Shown here piece by piece: positions 49,765 through 57,819 of a DNA stretch of 64,000 nt. Each line of letters begins with the position of its first letter. The stretch's first letter is position 1. The notes beneath the pieces are model-generated. The model was given only the letters and a program-made list of their open reading frames with translations. It searched no databases and was not told the origin of the DNA. Position numbers and translations under genes: made by a program. The stretch lies in assembly GCA_023405135.1 (NCBI GenBank), contig JAEXYZ010000047.1, positions 1-64,000 of the forward strand, read 5' to 3'. This DNA is from Bacillota bacterium. GTDB taxonomy: Bacteria; Bacillota; Bacilli; Bacillales_A; Planococcaceae.

Positions 49765-51480
49765 CTAAAAATTTAATGCATTCAATATATCTAAACTTTC
49801 GCCGATATCAACTTCATCTTCCAAATCACGCGAACCCCAAACACCGTACAGAAACATCATGAATCCGTCCGTTTTTCGCTTCACCTCTTCTTTTTTACGG
49901 TACACTTTGTTTCCGTTTGGAAGCCGCTTAACGAGAACATTATTCGTGTACCATCGCATCAGTGGGTTATCACCAAAAATGACATTTTCATTTTCAAATG
50001 CAATTTCAATACGTGGGGCCAACAATCCACTTGCTGCGTCCGGGTTGCGAATTATTTCCACTTCAAAACCTTCTGCTTCAAAAAGCGGTTTCAAAATGTC
50101 CATTTTGAAATTATCGCCAACGATTTTTTTTATCTTCCAACCTTCTTTTCTTTTTTGAACAAACCATTGAACGATAATATGCGGATCCATTGTTTCTAAG
50201 TTGAGAACAGTCAAAAGACCATCGTCTTCCCACTCCCGAATTGGAGCGAATTTACGATGGTCTTTTTTATTGTTATTTTCGCCTTTTGGTTTTGAATAAG
50301 CATAGTGCTTGTCAGCAAACGGTTTACACACAAATGAATGAGTTAGTTCTCGTGGAAGTATATACTTTTCACCTTTTTTGAACAGCAAACCATTTGCCAC
50401 AAAATCGCGGACCGACGCATAATCCAAACACCCAATACATTCTCGCTTTTTTAGTTCTTCCAAATTGTAATCCTGATTTGTGGCCAAAATTTTTTCCCAG
50501 GAAGTAACGGACTTTTCCAAATCGACTTTCGGAAGGTTCATCCGCTTTGTGATAAATTCTTCATAACCGTCCGGGTTATTTTCTAATTTGTTATATTCTC
50601 TTTTGACTGTTCTAAAAAGATTTTTTGCGTAATTGGACATTGGTGGATGAAATTGTGAATTTGCTTTTTGCCACATTTTTGGATTGTGCATTTCATCTTC
50701 GTTATCCAAACAACACATAAATGGGAAAAGCGGGTCTTCGCGGAAACTTACATTCCCGTCCAAAATGTTGTCAGCACGTTCTTTTAATTTATCGATAAAT
50801 CCATCTCGAACGTAGCCATCCGTTCCAACATAAAAAATTCTCGGGTTTTTCACTTTCCCGAGACCAGAAGTAAAGACGTTTACAATCGTAGCATCTTCGT
50901 ACTCATGAACTTCTTCGAAAATGACACAACCATCGCGCAAACCATCTTTTGTTCGAGCGTTTGACGTATGGAATTGAAATATCGATTTTGTAGCATATGA
51001 TTCAATTAATTCTTTTTTATGATTGAAATGCTGTTTTAAAGTATCGTTCCCATCAATCGTGTTATAAACTTCGTTGAATGATATTTTTGCTTGTTTTTCA
51101 CTATTTGCCACAAGTGATACATTATAATTTTTGATTCCGTGTAAATCACTGATAAAATAATTAGCCAAAGTGGAAATACGGCCACTTTTTCCTCCACCGC
51201 GACCTTCATAATCAAAATGTTCTTCAAAAACTAACGTTCCATCATTGTAATACAAAAAAATAAAGCATGTCTTGAATTTTTGTGTCAACGTCAATGGGAA
51301 ATAATATTTTTCAGTGAACTTGATATAATTTTCAATTTGTTCGCCATCAAAATACATATCATCTGCAGTCAAAATCTCACGTTCAATCAATTTAATTAAC
51401 TTGATGCGCCTTTCATTTAAAATAATCTTTCCTTCACGCCACAGTTGAATGTATTCATCAATGTATGGATAGCTGTTCAA
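49765..51480 (-). CDS. Terminase large subunit
   Basis: 571 residues. ATPase part with a glycine-rich region GRGGGKSGRIS near residue 90 (Walker A-like) and DGLRDGCVIFEEVHEYEDAT (Walker B); C-terminal nuclease with GCLDYASVRDF and the later acidic residues. Packages DNA into the head. TTG start after GGAGTAG. The gene overlaps terS by 4 bp. Confidence 0.9.
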   Translation of the reverse strand: MNSYPYIDEYIQLWREGKIILNERRIKLIKLIEREILTADDMYFDGEQIENYIKFTEKYYFPLTLTQKFKTCFIFLYYNDGTLVFEEHFDYEGRGGGKSGRISTLANYFISDLHGIKNYNVSLVANSEKQAKISFNEVYNTIDGNDTLKQHFNHKKELIESYATKSIFQFHTSNARTKDGLRDGCVIFEEVHEYEDATIVNVFTSGLGKVKNPRIFYVGTDGYVRDGFIDKLKERADNILDGNVSFREDPLFPFMCCLDNEDEMHNPKMWQKANSQFHPPMSNYAKNLFRTVKREYNKLENNPDGYEEFITKRMNLPKVDLEKSVTSWEKILATNQDYNLEELKKRECIGCLDYASVRDFVANGLLFKKGEKYILPRELTHSFVCKPFADKHYAYSKPKGENNNKKDHRKFAPIREWEDDGLLTVLNLETMDPHIIVQWFVQKRKEGWKIKKIVGDNFKMDILKPLFEAEGFEVEIIRNPDAASGLLAPRIEIAFENENVIFGDNPLMRWYTNNVLVKRLPNGNKVYRKKEEVKRKTDGFMMFLYGVWGSRDLEDEVDIGESLDILNALNF

Positions 51481-51794
51481 ATCAAACTACTCCGCTTCCT
51501 GTTGTCCTCCACAGATGATGAAGAAGGCGCATCCTTAAAGTTGATTGATTTTTCAAGGTTAATAATTTGAGCATTGATTTTGTTGCGTTCGGCGATTAGA
51601 GGGTGGGCCTTTGTAAACTCTTGTGAGCCATTTATGACTTTTACCGTTTCACCCTCTTTAGCAATTTGCTGATTTACTTTTCTGAACGCTTTTACTAATT
51701 CGATGTATCGTTCGACTTTTTCCATTTCAACCAAATCCGTCATATCTATTCGATCCATAAGCTGTTTTTTTAATTTTGAAATGCTCACTGCCAA
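51477..51794 (-). CDS. Terminase small subunit (P27 family)
   Basis: 105 residues, helical: SKLKKQLMDRIDMTDLVEME then KVERYIELVKAFRKVNQQIA and the P27-typical NGSQEFTKAHPLIAERNKIN. Recognises the packaging start. TTG 51794 lies 6 nt after AAGGGGGTG; GTG 51803 is an alternative. Confidence 0.85.
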   Translation of the reverse strand: MAVSISKLKKQLMDRIDMTDLVEMEKVERYIELVKAFRKVNQQIAKEGETVKVINGSQEFTKAHPLIAERNKINAQIINLEKSINFKDAPSSSSVEDNRKRSSLI

Positions 51795-51803
51795 TGTACC
51801 CAC

Positions 51804-51901
51804 CCCCTTACGTGAGAATTTTATGAACGATTTTCAGACAGTTGAGCCCCCGCCACCGGTGTCCCCAATCGAGATTTTCACAAAACTTTTGACCCGGGGG
51901 A
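51804..51901. other. Candidate cos/packaging region
   Basis: Short GC-rich gap between HNH and TerS genes: GAGCCCCCGCCACCGGTGTCCCC around 51844-51866 has the perfect palindrome CACCGGTG (51854-51861), and CCCGGGGG follows at 51894-51900. Both contrast with the AT-rich surroundings. In HK97-like Gram-positive phages the cos site usually lies here. Confidence 0.45.
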
Positions 51902-52243
51902 CTAATCCCAACGTTCATCATCCCATTTTGGTTTTCTTGGTTGGAATTCAAAGTGCCGATTGTGCTTGATATTATGGCAGCGAACGCATAACGTTTCTAA
52001 GTCATCCGGATCCAGTGCCAACTCCGGATGATGTTCTAAGTCTTTGATGTGATCTACGACCAATTGAATTTTCTTTCTCTTAGCAGATTCACTGTATTCA
52101 TTCGTATCAATTGTGACATAACCATTGCGCTTACATTCTTGGCATTCGTAATTATCACGTTGTTTAACAAAAGCAGATAATCTACGCCAAGTTTTGCTAT
52201 CGTAGAATTTCCGTTTCTGTTCGCGAGTTTTGTATTCTTGCAT
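51902..52243 (-). CDS. HNH endonuclease
   Basis: 113 residues. Zinc pairs CQEC and LCVRCHNIKH frame the core VVDHIKDLEHHPELALDPDD. HNH enzymes next to terminase help cleave at cos in this phage type. ATG 52243 is preferred; an in-frame TTG lies two codons upstream. Confidence 0.9.
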   Translation of the reverse strand: MQEYKTREQKRKFYDSKTWRRLSAFVKQRDNYECQECKRNGYVTIDTNEYSESAKRKKIQLVVDHIKDLEHHPELALDPDDLETLCVRCHNIKHNRHFEFQPRKPKWDDERWD

Positions 52244-52246
52244 TGT

Positions 52247-52410
52247 CAATCGCTCACTTCCAGCCGTGTTGGAAGTTCATTTATAAATACTTCGATACTT
52301 GCTTTACATTTATCACACCAACTATGATATTTAATTTCATAATCGCTGTAATGTTTTATATTCAATACTTCGGTTTCTGTTTTACACATCGGACATGATA
52401 ATGATTTCAT
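52247..52410 (-). pseudogene. Small zinc-ribbon protein, frameshifted
   Basis: MKSLSCPMCK is followed in the plus-one-base frame by TETEVLNIKHYSDYEIKYHS then WCDKCKASIEVFINELPTR, giving a natural CxxC...CxxC protein of about 54 residues ending at the HNH gene. A single A seems missing in GTAAACAG (about 52379-52384), which truncates it after 15 residues. Either a true lesion or a homopolymer sequencing error. Confidence 0.6.
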
Positions 52411-52595
52411 CTTTGCCTCAACACCCCTCCACGACCTCGTTTGTACGTCTGACGATTCACGCCCATCAATTCTTCGATATCCTGTCTTGTTAATTGTTCA
52501 TTTCGTTTAGGCCGCTTCTTCTTTTTTCTACGAGAATCATTGTTATACCCTAACTTCCGTTTGATTTCTATTGGAACACGTTCCTCAATCCTCAT
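52407..52595 (-). CDS. Small basic phage protein
   Basis: 62 residues, strongly basic (SRRKKKKRPKRNEQLTRQDI then EELMGVNRQTYKRGRGG), with a short helix-turn-helix-like end. Common near terminase genes of Bacillus phages; function unknown. AGGTGAGG before the ATG. Confidence 0.68.
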   Translation of the reverse strand: MRIEERVPIEIKRKLGYNNDSRRKKKKRPKRNEQLTRQDIEELMGVNRQTYKRGRGGVLRQR

Positions 52596-52619
52596 TTACC
52601 TCACCTTCCATTACAAAAT

Positions 52620-52652
52620 AAAAAGCCACACTCGATTGAGTGTGACTTTTTT
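52620..52652 (-). terminator. Terminator of the 52657-53091 gene
   Basis: AAAAGCCACACTC (52621-52633) pairs with GAGTGTGACTTTT (52638-52650); T-rich on both strands. Confidence 0.75.
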
Positions 52653-52656
52653 AAAA

Positions 52657-53091
52657 TTAACATTTTTTAATTTGATTTTTAAGCTTTTCAATTACTTCTT
52701 TGTTATTCTTGATATAAATATCAATCATTTTATCTAGATACTTTAATCCATTATAAGCTTCTTCAAATAACCCTAATTCAACCAATTTTCTCCACGAAGT
52801 TCTTTGACTTTTTTCTGAGTATAAATATACTTGTAAAAGTCCTTCACCTATTGAGAATACAAATAAGGTATTTTCTTCTTTGTCTAAACCAAGAATTGGT
52901 CCTCTGGAAGAAGTATAGTTTATTGTTGGATGAGTAAAAAGATAACCGCTTTCTTTAATTACTTTGGCAATTTCTATTTTTTTATTCCACAATTCTATTA
53001 AAATGTTTTCTTGTTGTTCTTTTAACTTTTTAATTTCATCATCAAGTTTATCACATTCTTTAATTTTTTCTTTAAGTTCATCAATAGTCAT
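52657..53091 (-). CDS. Hypothetical phage protein, coiled-coil N-terminus
   Basis: 144 residues. Helical start (MTIDELKEKIKECDKLDDEI, KKLKEQQENILIEL), a central beta-type region (GPILGLDKEENTLFVFSIGE) and a Lys/Asn-rich helical end. First gene after the palindrome array, with its own terminator. ATG 53091 has GGAGG 8 nt upstream. Family not recognised. Confidence 0.55.
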   Translation of the reverse strand: MTIDELKEKIKECDKLDDEIKKLKEQQENILIELWNKKIEIAKVIKESGYLFTHPTINYTSSRGPILGLDKEENTLFVFSIGEGLLQVYLYSEKSQRTSWRKLVELGLFEEAYNGLKYLDKMIDIYIKNNKEVIEKLKNQIKKC

Positions 53092-53242
53092 TTCAAACAC
53101 CTCCTTCCTATCTCAATCATAGGATAGAAAGGAAATGTTTAACAATAATTTTTTATTCACATTTGCAACTATATTTCTTTATATATTTTCTTTAATTATT
53201 TATTTAGGGTTTTCGCATATAATAGAAGGAATTTTTTTGACC

Positions 53243-53336
53243 GTACTCTAGTTAGAGTATAGAACCGTACTCTACGTAGAGTACAGAACCGTACTCGGAT
53301 TAGAGTACAGTTACCACCGTACTCTAGTTAGAGTAC
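53243..53336. promoter_or_regulatory. Array of four 18-bp palindromes upstream of the late region
   Basis: Sites at 53243-53260, 53267-53284, 53291-53308 and 53319-53336 share GTACTCTANNTAGAGTAC or a close variant; the second (GTACTCTACGTAGAGTAC) is a perfect palindrome. Start-to-start spacing is 24, 24 and 28 bp, and CCGTACTC/AGTACAGAA flanks recur. AT-rich DNA suited to a promoter follows on the minus-strand side. Confidence 0.82.
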
Positions 53337-53430
53337 GAACCTTGCACCATAGCGTAGAATTCGCTAGCGTTTCCCTTTCCGCCACTATCTCTTTCGAATT
53401 GTGTTATTCGCTTATTTTTTTGTTGTGGTA

Positions 53431-53467
53431 AAAATAAAAAAGGAATTAACCATTGCGGTCAATTCCT
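53431..53467 (-). terminator. Terminator at the right end of the prophage
   Basis: Minus strand AGGAATT / AATTCCT (53441-53447 with 53461-53467) and then TTTTTTATTTT. Transcripts entering from the host yhbH side would stop here. Confidence 0.65.
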
Positions 53468-53580
53468 GATGATATCACTATAAAACATTTAAACGATTCT
53501 TTCCTAATTATTTAATTAAATTTTTATAAAATATTTATAAACAGTTTACCCTCTTATAGGAAGCTGCGAAATGGCTTTTT

Positions 53581-53611
53581 ATTATAGTTAAAATAAAACT
53601 TCTGTCGATCC
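53581..53611. other. Right prophage junction (hybrid att site)
   Basis: Minus strand: host GGA, crossover TC (53607-53608), then phage arm 53581-53606 ending in TTAACTATAAT. The arm is an imperfect inverted copy of the left arm at 16126-16151. Confidence 0.85.
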
Positions 53612-54277
53612 ACTCGTATCCATCATCGCAAGGACTACTGCCCTCGTTTCAGGTTTTATGACTTCATCCCAAGTTTTAAAGCGCAAATCATCATTATGAA
53701 TTGGTGTAATCTCCGCTTTACCTTTCATTGCATTGCGTTTAATCGCTGTTAAAATTGTTCTTTTCTTATCGATATTACCCATAAGCCCTTTTTTTCGAAT
53801 ATCATTGAATTCAATTTTTTCTACAGTAATCTCTGCCATTTCTTTCTTTTCTAAATTAGGAAGTTCTAATTCTTTAAATAGAACATTTTGAACTTCTTCT
53901 AGACTTACTTCTGCTTCATAATAATCCTGTCCAGGCTTATCACCTGCTTTTTTACCTTGACCTGCGGCTTGATCTCCTGGTTTTCCATCACGGGCAACAA
54001 CATCGCCTACTTTACTATCGCCTTGACCTTGACCAACATGCTTCGATTTGCCGTAGTTATAGCGAATCTTATACTCATCTAATGAACGTATTGGTATTTT
54101 AATAACCTCTCTACCATTCGACATAATAATACTTTCTTCACTAACTAAATCAGGTAAATTATTTTTAATGGCGTCTTTTACCTTATCCATATGTCGTTGT
54201 TGGTCTTGGTACCCTTTACGATGGAGGGACCAATTTTCTTGAGAGACAACAAAATTTCTATTCTGATTTTCACTCAT
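53588..54277 (-). pseudogene. yhbH: yhbH 5' part (N-terminal half), cut off by the prophage
   Basis: 229 residues, 224 from the host gene plus five phage-encoded ones (TEVLF) before the stop in the phage arm. Family segments NWSLHRKGYQDQQRHMDKVK, KIPIRSLDEYKIRYNYGKSK, GDVVARDG and KAVVLAMMDTSGS-like end (here ETRAVVLAMMDTSGS). YhbH is a VWA-type sporulation protein of the SigE regulon in Bacillus subtilis; joined to the part at 15631-16122 it would be 387 residues, near the normal length. ATG 54277 follows GGTGAGG. A candidate SigE promoter lies at about 54343-54370. Confidence 0.93.
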
Positions 54278-54342
54278 TTTTATCCTCACCCATCTTTAAT
54301 GAAATTTCCCATTATAGTTTCCTTGAGAAAATCACTTTTTTT

Positions 54343-54370
54343 ATAATATGCGAATTTTCAAACATATTTC
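54343..54370 (-). promoter_or_regulatory. Candidate SigE-type promoter of yhbH
   Basis: Minus strand GAAATATG (54363-54370) and CATATTAT (54343-54350) with 12-bp spacing resemble the SigE -35 (ATATT) and -10 (CATACAAT). Position upstream of yhbH and known SigE control in Bacillus subtilis support it; the match is loose. Confidence 0.35.
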
Positions 54371-54382
54371 ACTCATTTTTAA

Positions 54383-54421
54383 AATAAAAAAAACGAGTGT
54401 CCTTAATTTTATGGACACTCG
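54383..54421 (-). terminator. prkA terminator
   Basis: Minus strand CGAGTGTCC / GGACACTCG (54394-54402 with 54413-54421), then a long T run. It separates prkA from yhbH, so yhbH needs its own promoter. Confidence 0.85.
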
Positions 54422-54431
54422 CGGCAATATA

Positions 54432-56279
54432 TTACCTATTTAGTAAACTTCCTACATATCTTAATAATTCATTTGCTGAAGTAGAGTCGTAGCCATGCTC
54501 ATCTATTAGTCTTGCTACCACTTCATTTATTTTTTTCAATTGCGACTCATCTGGCGTTTTCGATGACGTCGTAATTTTTACAACGTCTTTTAAATCTGCA
54601 AACAGTTTCTTTTGAATCGCTTCTCGTAATCTTTCATGAGAGTTATAATCAAATCGTTTACCTTTCCTTGCAAAAGCAGAAAGTCGTATTAAGATTTCTT
54701 CGCGGAATGCTCGTTTTGCATTTTCTGAAACGCCAATTTGTTCTTCAATAGAGCGCATTAGCTTTTCATCCGGATTCATTTCTTCACCAGTTAACGGATC
54801 ACGAAGTTTATTTTTATTACAAAATGCTTCTACATTATCAAGATAATTGTTCATCAAATGTTTTGCAGACTCTTCATATGAGTATACAAATGCTTTTTGT
54901 ACTTCATTTTTCGCAATTTCATCATATTCTTTTCTAGCAACCGCAATATAGTTCATATACTTTTCTTTATCTTCGTCAGAAATTGAAGCATGTTGGTCTA
55001 AGCCATCTTTCAAAGCACGCAACACATCTAATGCATTAATGGATGGGACTTCTTTTCGAATGATAGCAGAAGAAATTCGATTAATAACATAACGTGGATC
55101 AATTCCATGCATTCCTTCGTTAGGATATTCTTTTTTCAATTCCTCAACATCAACATTGTTAAATCCTTCAACACTTTCCCCATCATATAAACGCATTTTC
55201 TTCACTAAATCGATGCCTTGCTTTTTCGGTACTTCAAGTCTTGTTAAGACAGAGAAAATTGCTGCTGCACGTAATGCATGTGGTGCAATATGAACATGTG
55301 CCATATCACTTTCGCGAATCATTTTTTCATAAATACGCTCTTCCTCTGATACTTTTAAATTATAAGGAATCGGCATTACGATAATACGAGAATGAAGTGC
55401 CTCGTTCTTTTTATTAGAAATAAATGAGCGATATTCAGTCTCGTTTGTATGTGCGACGATCAGTTCATCAGCACTAATTAGAGCAAAGCGCCCTGCCTTG
55501 AAATTTCCTTCTTGCGTTAAAGATAGTAAATGCCATAAAAACTTTTCATCTAGCTTTAACATTTCTTGGAATTCCATCATACCGCGATTAGCCTTATTTA
55601 ATTCACCATCAAAACGATATGCTCTAGGATCTGATTCTGACCCATATTCAGCAATCGTAGAGAAGTCAATACTACCTGTTAAATCTGCAATATCTTGTGA
55701 TTTTGGATCAGATGGTGTAAATGTTCCGATACCTACACGTCTATCCTCAGAGAAGAATATACGCTCGATCATAACATCTTCAATACGACCACCATATTCT
55801 TTTTCTAAACGCATTGTGTTTAAAGGAGATAAGCTTCCCTCAATACGAATTCCATATTCTCTAAAGAAGTCTTCTCTTAAATGTTGTGGAATAAGATGAA
55901 GCGGGTCTTCATGCATCGGACAGCCTTTTATTGCATAAACTGCGCCTTCTTCTGTCCTTGAAAATTGTTCCAAACCTCGTTTTAACAACGTAACAATTGT
56001 TGATTTCCCTCCACTAACTGGTCCCATTAACAATAGGATTCGTTTTCTTACATCTAATCTTCTAGCGGCTGGATGGAAATACTCTTCTACAAGTCTTTCA
56101 AGTGCTGTTTCTAAACCAAAAATCTCTTTCCCAAAGAAACCGTACATTTTCTGACCATCTCTTTCCTCAACTCCCGCGCTTTTAATCATATTGTAGACGC
56201 GTGAATGAGCTGTTTGAGCAATTTCAGGTCTTTCTTTAAGAATCTCTAAGTATTCTGCAAATGTACCTTCCCATTTCAA
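54432..56279 (-). CDS. prkA: PrkA AAA+ serine protein kinase/protease
   Basis: At least 615 residues. Walker A GPVSGGKST, CPMHEDPLHLIP, PSDPKSQDIADLTGSIDFST, GELNKANRGMMEFQEMLKLD, ISADELIVAHTNETE, and the C-terminal kinase-like part IEEQIGVSENAKRAFREEIL. Works in sporulation; partner genes yhbH and spoVR follow. The frame continues upstream of TTG 56279 with codons for DILSRVRSFREEEDR, matching the usual PrkA N-terminus, so translation may begin at ATT 56330 or ATC 56327 after GGAGGG. TTG 56279 (after AAGAGG) is the alternative. Confidence 0.93.
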   Translation of the reverse strand: MKWEGTFAEYLEILKERPEIAQTAHSRVYNMIKSAGVEERDGQKMYGFFGKEIFGLETALERLVEEYFHPAARRLDVRKRILLLMGPVSGGKSTIVTLLKRGLEQFSRTEEGAVYAIKGCPMHEDPLHLIPQHLREDFFREYGIRIEGSLSPLNTMRLEKEYGGRIEDVMIERIFFSEDRRVGIGTFTPSDPKSQDIADLTGSIDFSTIAEYGSESDPRAYRFDGELNKANRGMMEFQEMLKLDEKFLWHLLSLTQEGNFKAGRFALISADELIVAHTNETEYRSFISNKKNEALHSRIIVMPIPYNLKVSEEERIYEKMIRESDMAHVHIAPHALRAAAIFSVLTRLEVPKKQGIDLVKKMRLYDGESVEGFNNVDVEELKKEYPNEGMHGIDPRYVINRISSAIIRKEVPSINALDVLRALKDGLDQHASISDEDKEKYMNYIAVARKEYDEIAKNEVQKAFVYSYEESAKHLMNNYLDNVEAFCNKNKLRDPLTGEEMNPDEKLMRSIEEQIGVSENAKRAFREEILIRLSAFARKGKRFDYNSHERLREAIQKKLFADLKDVVKITTSSKTPDESQLKKINEVVARLIDEHGYDSTSANELLRYVGSLLNR

Positions 56280-56359
56280 TCGATCCTCTTCTTCTCTAAA
56301 ACTTCTAACCCTGCTTAAAATATCGATAATCTTCCCTCCATTCAGGGCGTGTTTTATAC

Positions 56360-56388
56360 ATAGTATGAAGTTTGACCGCTAATGATAC
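56360..56388 (-). promoter_or_regulatory. Candidate SigE-type promoter of prkA
   Basis: Minus strand GTATCATT (56381-56388), 13-bp spacer, CATACTAT (56360-56367), about 30 bp before the GGAGGG ribosome site. Close to the SigE -10 CATACAAT. Confidence 0.45.
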
Positions 56389-56545
56389 CGAATACTTTTT
56401 ACTCAAGTTTTCGGAATGTGTACTTTGGATTATTTTAAGAAACGCGTATAACTCCTAGTTTTAACCGCATTTTTTCAAGAATTTAAATATATTCCTATAA
56501 AAAAATAAAAAAAGACGCCCCGTGGAACGCCCCTTACACTAATAT

Positions 56546-57388
56546 TTAATTTTTTCTTTTATATAAAATTCCTAATGTATTTGGTCCACAATGACTTGAA
56601 ATTGTACAGCCAGCAGTTGTTTCAATAATTTCCTTAAAATCAGCGAAGCGAGCAACAGTTTCCTTTACTTTCGCAACTGTTTCAGGTGCACAATGAGAAT
56701 GAGTAATAAATAATCTGCTGTAATCTATATTATTATTGTTTTCTATACGATCTTTCACATAATTTTCTAGGCAACGATCGAAATTACCTCGATATTTTTT
56801 TCCTACATGCATCTTACCATCAATAACTTCTATAGATGGTTTAATTTTTAGTAACGTTGCACCAAGAGCTTCGACACTGGAGCAACGACCTCCTTTACGC
56901 AAATAATCCATTTTATCTATAACGAAACTTGCATCCACTTTTGGAATCAACTTCTCCAATTCTTTACAAATTCCCTTTGGACCGAGGCCGTCTTTCGCCA
57001 GTAATGCCGCATCATATACAAAATGGCCGCTTCCAGTAGAAAGATTACATGAATCAACAACATAAACGTTGTCAAAATTTTCAGCTGCTAGCTTGGCATT
57101 TACATAGGAAGATGAAAAATTTGATCCTAAACATATATGTACAATTGCATCATACTTAGGTGATTGCTCTGCGAAGAAGTTTTCATATTCAAACGTATTA
57201 ACAGCTGCTGTTGTACATGTTCTATTTTGTTCTCCTACATATTTGAAAATTTCAGTTGGTGTAATATCTACACCGTCGCGAAAATCTTCATCATCGATTA
57301 AAACATGGAGAGGCATTAGTGTAATATTTAATTGCTGAATAAGAGTGGGAGAAAGATCGCATGTACTGTCGGCAGTAATTTTAATCAT
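56546..57388 (-). CDS. DegV family fatty-acid-binding protein
   Basis: 280 residues. ITADSTCDLSPTLIQQLNIT at the start, FRDGVDITPTEIF, VDSCNLSTGSGHFVYDAALL, DKMDYLRKGGRCSS and the C-terminal FITHSHC are DegV signatures. Such proteins bind fatty acids and hand them to the FakA kinase. Stand-alone gene. No clear terminator was found downstream. Confidence 0.88.
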   Translation of the reverse strand: MIKITADSTCDLSPTLIQQLNITLMPLHVLIDDEDFRDGVDITPTEIFKYVGEQNRTCTTAAVNTFEYENFFAEQSPKYDAIVHICLGSNFSSSYVNAKLAAENFDNVYVVDSCNLSTGSGHFVYDAALLAKDGLGPKGICKELEKLIPKVDASFVIDKMDYLRKGGRCSSVEALGATLLKIKPSIEVIDGKMHVGKKYRGNFDRCLENYVKDRIENNNNIDYSRLFITHSHCAPETVAKVKETVARFADFKEIIETTAGCTISSHCGPNTLGILYKRKN

Positions 57389-57591
57389 ACTCTTGACACC
57401 TCTTTTACAATTTTGTAATTATTTTTTTCTTCTATTATATCATATTGTTCATATGTTCTAATGAAGTACCGATTCTTCTTATTTTAATATGTAAAAATCC
57501 CCCATGTAATAAATGTCATTTTTTCTCGAATAAATGTATTTATTTGCTCATATATATTGTTGTAATGTCGAATCTAAGAAGGAGGATTTTC

Positions 57592-57819
57592 GTGTTTTCA
57601 CAATTCAAGTATTGGAAACCATATATTAGTCCCTTTGATCCCTGTAAACCAATTCGTGTAAAAAGCTATTCAACACCTCCACAACTCTATATGGGATTTC
57701 AACCACCAGGACTTCCACAATTTCAAACTCCACATCAAGCATTAATGCACGGTACACTTTGGCCAGCGTTATTTAGCCCATATCCGGATCCAAAAAAAGG
57801 GGTGAACCCTAATGACTAA
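57592..57819 (+). CDS. cotJA: Spore coat protein CotJA
   Basis: 75 residues, Pro-rich: FSQFKYWKPYISPFDPCKPI, PPQLYMGFQPPGLPQFQTPH, ALMHGTLWPALFSPYP. First gene of the cotJABC operon of the inner coat layers. GTG start at 57592 lies after AAGGAGG; the frame to 57445 upstream has no such site. Confidence 0.88.
   Translation: MFSQFKYWKPYISPFDPCKPIRVKSYSTPPQLYMGFQPPGLPQFQTPHQALMHGTLWPALFSPYPDPKKGVNPND

Larger units (their letters stand above)
16126..53608 (-). mobile_element. Siphovirus-type prophage inserted in yhbH (37,483 bp)
   Basis: Bounded by a large serine recombinase on the left and a late-gene control region on the right. It carries all modules of a tailed temperate phage: integration, replication and recombination, two repressor switches, packaging (HNH/TerS/TerL), HK97-type head, tail with tape measure, holin and endolysin. 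Almost all genes are on the minus strand, the exceptions being the two repressors and one small gene. The structural genes look intact, so the phage may still be active; two small accessory genes carry frameshifts. Confidence 0.95.

Noticed and set aside
53243..53336. CRISPR-like array
   Set aside because: The repeats are palindromic operators 24-28 bp apart with spacers of only a few bases, and no cas genes are present.
16126..53608. Defence island or toxin-antitoxin system within the prophage
   Set aside because: No recognisable restriction, abortive-infection or toxin-antitoxin pair was found; only the surface nuclease and lipoprotein are possible anti-phage cargo.
56495..56540. Terminator of the DegV gene
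   Set aside because: The GC-rich segments GGGGCG are direct rather than inverted repeats, so no stable stem forms.
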